64,000 nt of DNA from Legionellales bacterium UBA4759 (GTDB lineage Bacteria; Pseudomonadota; Gammaproteobacteria; Legionellales; Legionellaceae): assembly GCA_002403515.1 (NCBI GenBank), contig DHHZ01000127.1:1-64000 (forward strand). Direction: 5' to 3'. The position numbers and the translations under genes were made by a program. Position 1 is the first letter of the stretch, and each line of letters begins with the position of its first letter. Below, piece after piece: positions 56,605-64,000 of the stretch. Below the pieces are notes generated by a model. That model ran no database searches. It worked only from the letters and a program-made list of their open reading frames with translations, and was not told where the DNA came from.

Positions 56605-59600
56605 ATGATAAAAACGTCACCTTATATTTATAGTTTTTGGTATGATTATTGTTTAAATCCTGGTCGTTTTGATTATCACATTAAATTTGTTCAAAATATT
56701 AAAGGTAAGCTAGATATTCCCAAATTGTCTAATGCTCTGAGGCTACTAATTAATCAGTATGAGGTTTTTAATTATCATCTATGCGAAAAGAATAATGTTT
56801 TATATTGGGTTGAAAATAAGAATATCAATGAATTAGTTATTATCGATAATCATCCTGATAGTATTGATAAATTTTTACATCAACCTTTTTCTTTAGATAT
56901 AGAACCTTTATATCGATTTGGCTTGGTTATAAAAGATGAAAATGATTTTGAATTGCTATTGGTCGTGCATCATGTGCTTTTGAGTGGTCGCCAGTTTTCA
57001 GATTTTTGTCAGCAGTTGAGTTTTTTTTATAATCATGGAACTCAAACAAATCTTCAAATAAAGCAGTTACAGAAATTATCTCAAAAATATAATGAAATTG
57101 TGGAAGATTTAACCCAAAAGGGTGCTTTAGATTTTTGGGCCAAAATTTTTAAACAAAAAAGTTTAATCAATGATGCAGGATTTTCTGGAAATTCTACCTT
57201 AGGCCGAGTGTCAGCAGTCTACTCTAAAATTCCAAAAAGAAACGAGGTTGGCTTTTCGCATTTATTTTTGACTTGGGGATTGCTTTTAGCGAAGTATGCT
57301 TTGAATAACCGATATATATTAGTTTATCCCATGAGTATTTCAGAAGCAGATCAATTAGGTCATGGAGCCTGGGTTAACTCATTGCCTTATGAAATTGAAT
57401 TTGATGAAAAAGAAACATTTGAAGACTTACTCGAAAAATTTAGGCAATTCACCTTGAGTCTTAAAATTAATAACAATTTAAAATATAGTTTTTTCCCATT
57501 CGGTAAAATATTATCCATTTCATCAGAGCATGCATTAAAAGAAGGTTTTGCACAAACTAATTTTTGTGATTTGGACTGTCAATTGACATTTGAAGGATGT
57601 GAAGTTGATATTAATTTAGATTTGCAATTAAGTGCTTATGGAGAACGGTTAAGATTAGAATATGAGGAGCGTGAAGAATCCTTTTTTTTCAGGATTGTTT
57701 ATCAAGAGGAGTGCTTTTCACGTGAATGGATTGAATTGTTAAGTGAACAGTATCAAAGTCTTGTACAAAAATGCTTTGATTTTCCTCACGAGCCACTTTC
57801 CAAGATTAGTGTATTAACCGCCAAAGAATACCAAACTCAGATTTATGATTGGAACAATACCCAAAAAGATTTTCCTAAAATTACACTTCACCAACTATTT
57901 ACTGAACAAGCTCGAAAGACCCCACAGCAAATTGCCTTGGTGTTTGAAGACCATCACCTCACCTATCAGCAATTAGATGAGCGGAGCAATCAACTGGCAA
58001 GACTGATTCAAGCCCAAAATCCAACAGAGCTTGTATGTCTTTGTTTGGAAAGAAGCTTGGAGATGGTGGTTGCAATACTTGCCGTTCTTAAAGCAGGTTG
58101 TGCTTATGTGCCAATGGACCCCAATGCGCCAAAAGGGCGTATTGAGCATATGTTAGAGGATACAAAAACCAATCTTATACTTAGTCAAAGTTTTGTTGAC
58201 CAAGACTTTGGTATTAAGCGCATCAACTTAGACAAACATAACTATTTTACTGAATCGACCAACCCCATACAAAACACAAGAACCCCAAAAGATTTAGCGT
58301 ATGTGATTTACACTTCAGGTACCACAGGATTACCAAAAGGGGTGATGGTGGAGCATGGTAGTGTTATCAATTATGCTGCAAATGTTCGGCCTTATTTTAA
58401 AGATATTGTGCGCATTGATTTTTCAACAGGTTACATATTTGACTTAAGTATTACTAGTTTTCTATTGCCATTGCTATGCGGAAAGATTATTTGTATCTAT
58501 GCTGGAAGAATTGAAAATATAGAAAATTACATTCAGCATCTAAAAACCAATAATATTGATTTTGTTAAACACACGCCTCGCTATCTCTCTCAGCTCCAAA
58601 ACCACCATAGCCAGCTAAACATCAAAAGATGTTTTGTGGGTGGAGAAAAACTTGAAGGGGTAATGGTTGACCAAATAAGTAAATGTTTTAAAGAGGTATA
58701 TGATGAATATGGTCCTACAGAAACAACTGTTGGTGCGATGATAGTTAATGCAGAATCTCATTTAGGCATTGGCAAGCCTTATGCTAATACAAAAATATAT
58801 ATCCTCGACCAAAAACTAAACCCGCTCCCTATTGGCGCTATAGGCGAGCTTTATATTGGAGGGGCGGGTGTTGCAAGAGGTTATCTCAATCGCCCTGAGC
58901 TCACCCAAGAGCGTTTTATCCAAAATCCATTTGCAGAAGGAAGAATTTATAAGACAGGAGATTTGGTGAGGTATCTGCCAGATGGGAATTTAGAATATAT
59001 AGGTAGAAATGATTTTCAAGTTAAAATCAGAGGCTTTCGGGTAGAACTTGGTGAAATTGAAAACACCATATCTCATTTCCCGGGAATTCAACAATGTAGT
59101 GTTCAATATTTTACTGAGCCTAAGAGCATCTTAGTTGGCTATTATGTCGCCCATCAAGCAATTGATAAAAACGAATTGCGTGTATATTTAGAAAGCAAGC
59201 TTCCCGATTACATGCTACCGAATGTATTTATTTCGCTTAACCAATTACCATTGACCGTCAATGGTAAATTAGATCGTAAAGCTTTACCAATTCCTGAATT
59301 TAAAGGTGAAGAGTATATTGCTCCCAGAAACGAACTCGAACAAAGTATTGCTCATATCTGGCAAGAGCTACTTCAGGTTGAACGTGTTGGTATACAAGAT
59401 GATTTCTTTAAATTGGGTGGAAATTCAATAGAAGCTATTCGAATTATTTCCCTAATAAAAGAATTGGGTTATCAACTGCAACTGAAAGAATTAATCACTC
59501 AACGAAATATTGCCAATATTATCCCAAAATTGACACCCATTGAAAAAAAGAAAGATTTGTTTGTAGAACTTGATGGAGAGTTTAATTTATTACCCAGCCA

Positions 59601-60750
59601 ATATTGGTTTTTTAATATGGGTTTTGAAAATCCTCATCATTGGAATTACACATTTATGGTAAAGGTTCCTCCGTTGGATACTAGTCGTCTTAATCAAGCA
59701 ATTTGTGACTTATGTGATAATCATGATGCTTTGAGATTGAGATTTAAAAATGACAAACAATATTATAGCAATCTCAATTTGTTAGGTAGTATAGAGTGTT
59801 TTCATATGCATGAGGTCAATTTTACAGCGTTACAATCAGATTTCAATTTGAATGAAGGTCCAACGTGGCGTATTGCATACATTCATGGTTATGCAGATGG
59901 GAGTTGTCGATTATTTTGCGCATTTCATCATTTAATTATGGATCCATTTTCAGAGTCTATTTTTGTTGAGGATTTGAAAAAGCTCTATGATGGTCATGAA
60001 TTAAATAATAAAACTGCAAGTTTTAAAGAATGGGTGATAAACATCCCTAAAGATAATTATGACTGGTCAAATGAAATTATCACCCATGATGACTATGAAA
60101 TTACGGCTCATCCAATTCAACAAAAAATTATTTTCGACGAGCAATTTACGCGCAGACTTTTAAAAATAGCGTATAAAACTTATGATACTCAAATTAATAA
60201 TTTATTATTGTCAGCATTGGTGATAGCTATTAATAAATCCTTACTTTTAAATTCATTTAGTATAACTCACGAGGGTCATGGCCGTGATAGTTTTAATGGT
60301 ATAGATGTTTCTCGAACTATTGGTTGGTTTTCAACATGCTATCCTTTGAAATTAAATTATTTTGATTCAATTACAGACATCATTTTGAATGTTAAAGAAA
60401 AATTAAATAATATTCCTTTTAATGGACTTTCTTTTTGTGAGAATGAGCATATCCGTTGTCCTAATATTACGTTTAATTATGTTGGTAGATATCAGCATTT
60501 ATCAGATTCAGATTGGAAAATCATTTTTCATGAGGATATTGGCAAGACATCTGGAAAAGAAAACAAGGACCTTGATATTCATAGAGACTTTATTTTAGAC
60601 ATGAATGGGGGAATTTTGAATGATTGTCTCCATTTTTCCATTGTTTCTTATGTTGAGAAAATGGTAAATTTTCATTTTCATTACCAAGAAGCTTTGGTTG
60701 AAGTTGTAGAGCACTGTGAGAAAAGTTTAAGTTTTGAGTCAAACAGTTGA
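56605..60750 (+). CDS. Single-module NRPS: C-A(Asn)-T-E
   Basis: A 1381-residue nonribosomal peptide synthetase. Domains: condensation-like (1-430) with HHVLLSG at 122-128 (canonical HHxxxDG, Asp replaced by Ser127); adenylation (about 430-890); thiolation with LGGNS (Ser941); and a C-terminal epimerization domain (from about 975). The A domain has all core motifs (TSGTTGLPKG, YGPTE, YKTGDL, NGKLDRK). The epimerization domain has HHLIMD (His1108-His1109), EGHGRD (1223-1228) and FNYVGR. Residues lining the A pocket, read by alignment to GrsA, are D613 L614 T617 K655 F677 G679 E701 V709 G710 K888. This is one step from the Asn code DLTKLGEVGK, so L-Asn activation and conversion to D-Asn are predicted. 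No thioesterase and no second module follow, so a partner enzyme elsewhere is expected. Confidence 0.93.
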   Translation: MIKTSPYIYSFWYDYCLNPGRFDYHIKFVQNIKGKLDIPKLSNALRLLINQYEVFNYHLCEKNNVLYWVENKNINELVIIDNHPDSIDKFLHQPFSLDIEPLYRFGLVIKDENDFELLLVVHHVLLSGRQFSDFCQQLSFFYNHGTQTNLQIKQLQKLSQKYNEIVEDLTQKGALDFWAKIFKQKSLINDAGFSGNSTLGRVSAVYSKIPKRNEVGFSHLFLTWGLLLAKYALNNRYILVYPMSISEADQLGHGAWVNSLPYEIEFDEKETFEDLLEKFRQFTLSLKINNNLKYSFFPFGKILSISSEHALKEGFAQTNFCDLDCQLTFEGCEVDINLDLQLSAYGERLRLEYEEREESFFFRIVYQEECFSREWIELLSEQYQSLVQKCFDFPHEPLSKISVLTAKEYQTQIYDWNNTQKDFPKITLHQLFTEQARKTPQQIALVFEDHHLTYQQLDERSNQLARLIQAQNPTELVCLCLERSLEMVVAILAVLKAGCAYVPMDPNAPKGRIEHMLEDTKTNLILSQSFVDQDFGIKRINLDKHNYFTESTNPIQNTRTPKDLAYVIYTSGTTGLPKGVMVEHGSVINYAANVRPYFKDIVRIDFSTGYIFDLSITSFLLPLLCGKIICIYAGRIENIENYIQHLKTNNIDFVKHTPRYLSQLQNHHSQLNIKRCFVGGEKLEGVMVDQISKCFKEVYDEYGPTETTVGAMIVNAESHLGIGKPYANTKIYILDQKLNPLPIGAIGELYIGGAGVARGYLNRPELTQERFIQNPFAEGRIYKTGDLVRYLPDGNLEYIGRNDFQVKIRGFRVELGEIENTISHFPGIQQCSVQYFTEPKSILVGYYVAHQAIDKNELRVYLESKLPDYMLPNVFISLNQLPLTVNGKLDRKALPIPEFKGEEYIAPRNELEQSIAHIWQELLQVERVGIQDDFFKLGGNSIEAIRIISLIKELGYQLQLKELITQRNIANIIPKLTPIEKKKDLFVELDGEFNLLPSQYWFFNMGFENPHHWNYTFMVKVPPLDTSRLNQAICDLCDNHDALRLRFKNDKQYYSNLNLLGSIECFHMHEVNFTALQSDFNLNEGPTWRIAYIHGYADGSCRLFCAFHHLIMDPFSESIFVEDLKKLYDGHELNNKTASFKEWVINIPKDNYDWSNEIITHDDYEITAHPIQQKIIFDEQFTRRLLKIAYKTYDTQINNLLLSALVIAINKSLLLNSFSITHEGHGRDSFNGIDVSRTIGWFSTCYPLKLNYFDSITDIILNVKEKLNNIPFNGLSFCENEHIRCPNITFNYVGRYQHLSDSDWKIIFHEDIGKTSGKENKDLDIHRDFILDMNGGILNDCLHFSIVSYVEKMVNFHFHYQEALVEVVEHCEKSLSFESNS

Positions 60751-60779
60751 TTGTTTTTTGAAATTTTAGGGAGAGTTTA

Positions 60780-60805
60780 AATGCTGTGCATTGCTGCACA
60801 GCATT
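60780..60805. terminator. Hairpin between convergent NRPS and nrdB
   Basis: Eleven-base arms AATGCTGTGCA and TGCACAGCATT around TTGC, between the two converging genes. Confidence 0.75.
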
Positions 60806-60813
60806 AAGAGGTA

Positions 60814-61914
60814 TTAATCATCCCAGCTTAGAGTACCGCCAGCTTGGTATTCAATGACACGGGTTTCAAAGAAGTTTTTCTCTTTTTTCAGATCAAGCAT
60901 TTCACTCATCCATGGGAATGGATTTTGTGCACCAGGATATTGTTCTGGTAAGCCGATTTGATTGAAACGACGATTGGCAATGAATTCCAAGTATTCACGG
61001 AATAGTTCCGCATTCATGCCTAAAATGCCATTGGGCATAGTGTCTTTAGCGTATTGATATTCTAAATCCACACCTTCTTTGATCATTTTGATCATGTCTG
61101 CTTGGAACTCAGCAGTCCACAAATGTGGGTTTTCAATCTTGATTTGGTTAATCACATCGATACCAAAATTCATGTGCATTGATTCATCACGTAAAATGTA
61201 TTGGAACTGTTCTGCGGTACCTACCATTTTATTACGACGACCCATTGATAGAATTTGGGTAAAGCCGACATAGAAGAAAATACCTTCAAAGACGACATAG
61301 AATGCAATCAAGTCTCTGAGTAAGCGTTGATCGTTTTCAGGTGTACCTGTTGAGAAGTTTTGATCACCTAAACTTTGTGTGAAAGGTAGTGCCCATGCCG
61401 CTTTGGTTGAAACTGATGGTACTTCACGATACATGTTAAACACTTCAGCTTCATCTAAACCAAGGCTTTGAATAATGTATTGATAAGCATGCGTATGCAA
61501 TGCTTCTTCAAAGGCTTGACGTAATAAAAATTGACGACATTCTGGGTTGGTGATGTGACGGTAAACTGCCAATACCAAATTGTTCGCAACTAAAGAATCT
61601 GCTGTTGAGAAAAACCCTAGATTTCTTTTAATAATGGTTCTTTCTTCTGGTGTTAAGCCATTGGGGTCATTCCACAATGCCAAGTCAGCACCCATGCTAA
61701 TTTCATTGGGCATCCAGTGATTAGCGCATCCAGTTAAATATTTATCCCAGGCCCAATTGTATTTGAAGGGCACGAGCTGATTGAGGTCAGCACGACAATT
61801 GATGATTTTTTTGTCATCAACATGAATGCGTGCTGCACCCATTTCTAAATTTTCTAAGCCAGTTGCTCCAACTGGCTGATGAGATTGATTGGTTGTTGTA
61901 GATAGATTTTCCAT
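60814..61914 (-). CDS. nrdB: Ribonucleotide reductase class I beta subunit
   Basis: The 366-residue radical-generating subunit. Metal ligands are visible: Asp106 in [12 protein letters not shown], Glu137 and His140 in [12 protein letters not shown], then later Glu and Glu/His in VVFEGIFF and [11 protein letters not shown]. Tyr144 occupies the radical position, so this is a tyrosyl-radical enzyme. The surrounding sequence resembles the branch that contains the Chlamydia class Ic enzyme, where that Tyr is Phe. The gene follows nrdA by nine bases on the minus strand. Confidence 0.95.
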   Translation of the reverse strand: MENLSTTTNQSHQPVGATGLENLEMGAARIHVDDKKIINCRADLNQLVPFKYNWAWDKYLTGCANHWMPNEISMGADLALWNDPNGLTPEERTIIKRNLGFFSTADSLVANNLVLAVYRHITNPECRQFLLRQAFEEALHTHAYQYIIQSLGLDEAEVFNMYREVPSVSTKAAWALPFTQSLGDQNFSTGTPENDQRLLRDLIAFYVVFEGIFFYVGFTQILSMGRRNKMVGTAEQFQYILRDESMHMNFGIDVINQIKIENPHLWTAEFQADMIKMIKEGVDLEYQYAKDTMPNGILGMNAELFREYLEFIANRRFNQIGLPEQYPGAQNPFPWMSEMLDLKKEKNFFETRVIEYQAGGTLSWDD

Positions 61915-61923
61915 TTTTTTCTC

Positions 61924-64000
61924 CTATTGGCAAGCTTCGCAATCGGGATTATCGATTGAACAAGCTAGAGGGGCTGGATTAATTTTTACTGCATTTAATG
62001 CACCATCGCTAATGGTTGATTTTTCAGCGTTACTGGCACCTAAACTGCGTAGATAATAGGTGGTTTTTAAGCCACGCAACCAAGCCAAACGATATAAGGA
62101 ATCAAGTTTCTTACCCGATGGTTGAGCCATGTAAATGTTGAGTGACTGTGCTTGGTCAATCCATTTCTGGCGACGTGAAGCAGCCTCAACCAACCAGTGT
62201 GGCTCAATTTCAAAAGCAGTTGCAAAACGTGCTTTGAGATCATCTGGTACACGACTGATTTCTTGAACACTACCATTAAAGAATTTGAGATCATTGACCA
62301 TGACATTGTCCCAAATTTTTAAGGCCTTGAGTTCACGTACTAAATACGGATTTACAACAGTAAACTCACCAGACAAATTCGATTTCACATACAAGTTTTG
62401 ATAGGTTGGCTCAATCGATTGGGCGACACCACAAATATTAGAAATGGTTGCTGTAGGTGCAATGGCCATAATATTCGAGTTACGAATACCTTGAGTTCTG
62501 ACCTTGGTACGTAAAGTTTCCCATTCTAATTTTTGGCCTCTATCTTGTTCTAATGAGTGGCCTCTGGCTTGTTGTAAGAGATTAATCGAATCGATTGGTA
62601 AAATACCTTTACTCCACAATGAACCTTCATAACTTTCATAAGCACCACGCTCCTTGGCTAAATCGCAAGAGGCATGAATGGCATAATAACTAATCAACTC
62701 CATCGAGTAATCAGCGAAATCAATAGCTTGGTTCGAAGCATAGTTGATTTTTAATTCATATAAAGCATCTTGGAAGCCCATGACACCCATACCAATAGGG
62801 CGATGCTTTAAGTTTGAGTTACGTGCTTGTGGTACTGAGTAGTAATTAATATCTATGACATTATCGAGCATACGAATAGCCAAACGGATGGTTTTTTCGA
62901 GTTTTTTCTCGTCTAGTTTTCCGTTTTTGATATGCGCAGGCAAGTTCACACTACCCAAGTTACACACAGCAATTTCATCTTCCGAGGTATTTAAAGTAAT
63001 CTCTGTACAAAGATTCGAGCTATGAATAACACCGGCGTGTTGTTGTGGTGAACGCAAATTGCAAGGATCTTTGAAGGTTAACCATGGGTGGCCTGTTTCA
63101 AACAGCATAGAAAGCATTTTACGCCATAGCTGAATTGCAGGAATCGACTTGGTATTACGTAATTTACCAGCACGTGCAAGCTCTTCATACTCTTGGTAAC
63201 GTTTTTCAAAAGCTACACCATATGAATCATGTAAATCTGGTGCTTCTTCTGGGGAAAATAAGGTCCATTCACCTTGCTCTTCAACACGTTTCATGAATAA
63301 ATCTGGAACCCATAAAGCGGTATTCATATCATGGGTTCGACGTCTATCGTCACCAGTATTTTTACGTAATTCTAGGAACTCTTCAACGTCACGATGCCAA
63401 CATTCTAAATAAGCACAAACCGCGCCTTTGCGTTTTCCGCCTTGATTGACAGCAACTGCAGTCGCATTGGCAACATTTAAGAAAGGTACCACACCTTGTG
63501 ATTTGCCGTTGGTGCCTTGAATATGGGCGCCCATTGCACGCACAGGGGTCCAGTCATTACCTAAACCACCAGCGAATTTAGACAATAATGCATTGTCTTT
63601 GATAGCACTGTAAATACCATCTAAGCGATCTGGAATGGTGGTTAAGTAGCAACTTGATAATTGTGGACGAATGGTTCCAGAGTTAAATAAAGTCGGTGTT
63701 GAAGCCATGTAATCAAAGCTTGAAAGCAATTGATAAAATTGAATGGCCCAATGTTCTTTATCCTTTTCACGCATCGCCAAGCCCATTGCAACACGCATGA
63801 AAAATGCTTGTGGCAATTCATAACGTTTGCCATGTTCATGTATGAAATAGCGATCATATAAAGTTTGTAAACCCAAATAAGTAAAGTCTAAATCACGTTC
63901 TGCTTTAAGGGATTGACCGAGTTTGTCCAAATCAAAGTTTGCAAGAGAGGCATCGAGTAAGCCTTGTTTAATGCCATGTGCAATGTATGTTTTAAAATAT
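61924..64000 (-). CDS. nrdA: Ribonucleotide reductase class I alpha subunit (partial)
   Basis: The catalytic subunit, which reduces ribonucleoside diphosphates. The reading frame continues without a stop to 64000, so the N-terminal part, probably including the ATP cone, lies outside the window. Visible are the active-site Cys in [10 protein letters not shown], the radical Cys with its Glu in NLCTEI, the partner Cys in [10 protein letters not shown], and the C-terminal cysteines in [12 protein letters not shown] used for re-reduction. It is transcribed before nrdB. Confidence 0.95.
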   Translation of the reverse strand, partial: YFKTYIAHGIKQGLLDASLANFDLDKLGQSLKAERDLDFTYLGLQTLYDRYFIHEHGKRYELPQAFFMRVAMGLAMREKDKEHWAIQFYQLLSSFDYMASTPTLFNSGTIRPQLSSCYLTTIPDRLDGIYSAIKDNALLSKFAGGLGNDWTPVRAMGAHIQGTNGKSQGVVPFLNVANATAVAVNQGGKRKGAVCAYLECWHRDVEEFLELRKNTGDDRRRTHDMNTALWVPDLFMKRVEEQGEWTLFSPEEAPDLHDSYGVAFEKRYQEYEELARAGKLRNTKSIPAIQLWRKMLSMLFETGHPWLTFKDPCNLRSPQQHAGVIHSSNLCTEITLNTSEDEIAVCNLGSVNLPAHIKNGKLDEKKLEKTIRLAIRMLDNVIDINYYSVPQARNSNLKHRPIGMGVMGFQDALYELKINYASNQAIDFADYSMELISYYAIHASCDLAKERGAYESYEGSLWSKGILPIDSINLLQQARGHSLEQDRGQKLEWETLRTKVRTQGIRNSNIMAIAPTATISNICGVAQSIEPTYQNLYVKSNLSGEFTVVNPYLVRELKALKIWDNVMVNDLKFFNGSVQEISRVPDDLKARFATAFEIEPHWLVEAASRRQKWIDQAQSLNIYMAQPSGKKLDSLYRLAWLRGLKTTYYLRSLGASNAEKSTISDGALNAVKINPAPLACSIDNPDCEACQ

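Noticed and set aside
60814..61914. Class Ic (Mn/Fe) ribonucleotide reductase like Chlamydia.
   Set aside because: The radical Tyr is present (Tyr144), and the first ligand is Asp, as in tyrosyl-radical enzymes.

Overview
The window looks like a chromosomal segment of an AT-rich gammaproteobacterium. The housekeeping genes (recG, hemE, grpE-dnaK-dnaJ, metK, uvrA, obgE-rpmA-rplU, rplY-pth-ychF, ispB, sdhE, maf, nrdAB) are complete and gammaproteobacterial in type. Several accessory genes (a patatin lipase, a tubulin-tyrosine-ligase-like protein, a lipid-A very-long-chain acyl cluster, a large protein with no recognisable family) recall host-associated Legionellales such as Legionella, Coxiella or Aquicella. 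That placement is inference; no rRNA or tRNA is present to test it. TGA is a normal stop and no insertion sequence, CRISPR array or tRNA was seen. No gene-free gap exceeds 300 bases.

Layout. 1-7.3 kb: recG (-), then an overlapping + strand set: AI-2E/PerM permease, an ArgS-like protein without the catalytic core, a SPOR-domain protein and a P-type ATPase relative with altered catalytic motifs; folB (-) overlaps its end. 7.3-13.4 kb: a lipoprotein, hemE, then grpE, dnaK and dnaJ with two clear sigma-32 promoters. 13.4-21 kb: metK behind a structured leader, ahcY, then ACP, a double-hotdog dehydratase, two ketosynthases (one lacking the active cysteine) and an LpxL-type acyltransferase. This order resembles the rhizobial 27-hydroxyoctacosanoate cluster. 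21-28 kb: a Kdp potassium pump operon with kdpF and a 35-residue ORF before it, ending in a KdpD whose phospho-acceptor histidine position is Glu and with no adjacent kdpE. 28-36.8 kb: uvrA, a repeat-rich small lipoprotein, a CinA relative, obgE-rpmA-rplU (-) and rplY-pth-ychF (+). 36.8-39.3 kb: ispB and a DHA2-type efflux pump behind a promoter with an 18-bp perfect palindrome. 39.3-47.2 kb: a seven-gene leucine/isovalerate catabolism operon. 47.2-54.7 kb: patatin lipase, a lone ketosynthase, sdhE coupled to a TTL-like ATP-grasp protein, a methyltransferase, an unrecognised 478-residue protein, a 60-residue exported peptide and maf. 54.8-60.8 kb: a very AT-rich pair of divergent genes, an ABC exporter and a one-module NRPS (C-A-T-E). 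60.8-64 kb: nrdB and nrdA, the latter running off the window.

Best candidates for new biology. (1) The NRPS/exporter pair: the adenylation code reads DLTKFGEVGK, one residue from the known Asn code, followed by an epimerization domain and no thioesterase. (2) The lipid-A very-long-chain acyl cluster with a cysteine-less partner ketosynthase. (3) The kinase-dead-looking KdpD with a palindromic operator at the kdp promoter. (4) Pseudo-enzyme-like ArgS, P-type ATPase and CinA relatives. (5) The sdhE-TTL-methyltransferase-unknown cluster. All functional statements come from reading motifs by eye, without any database search.
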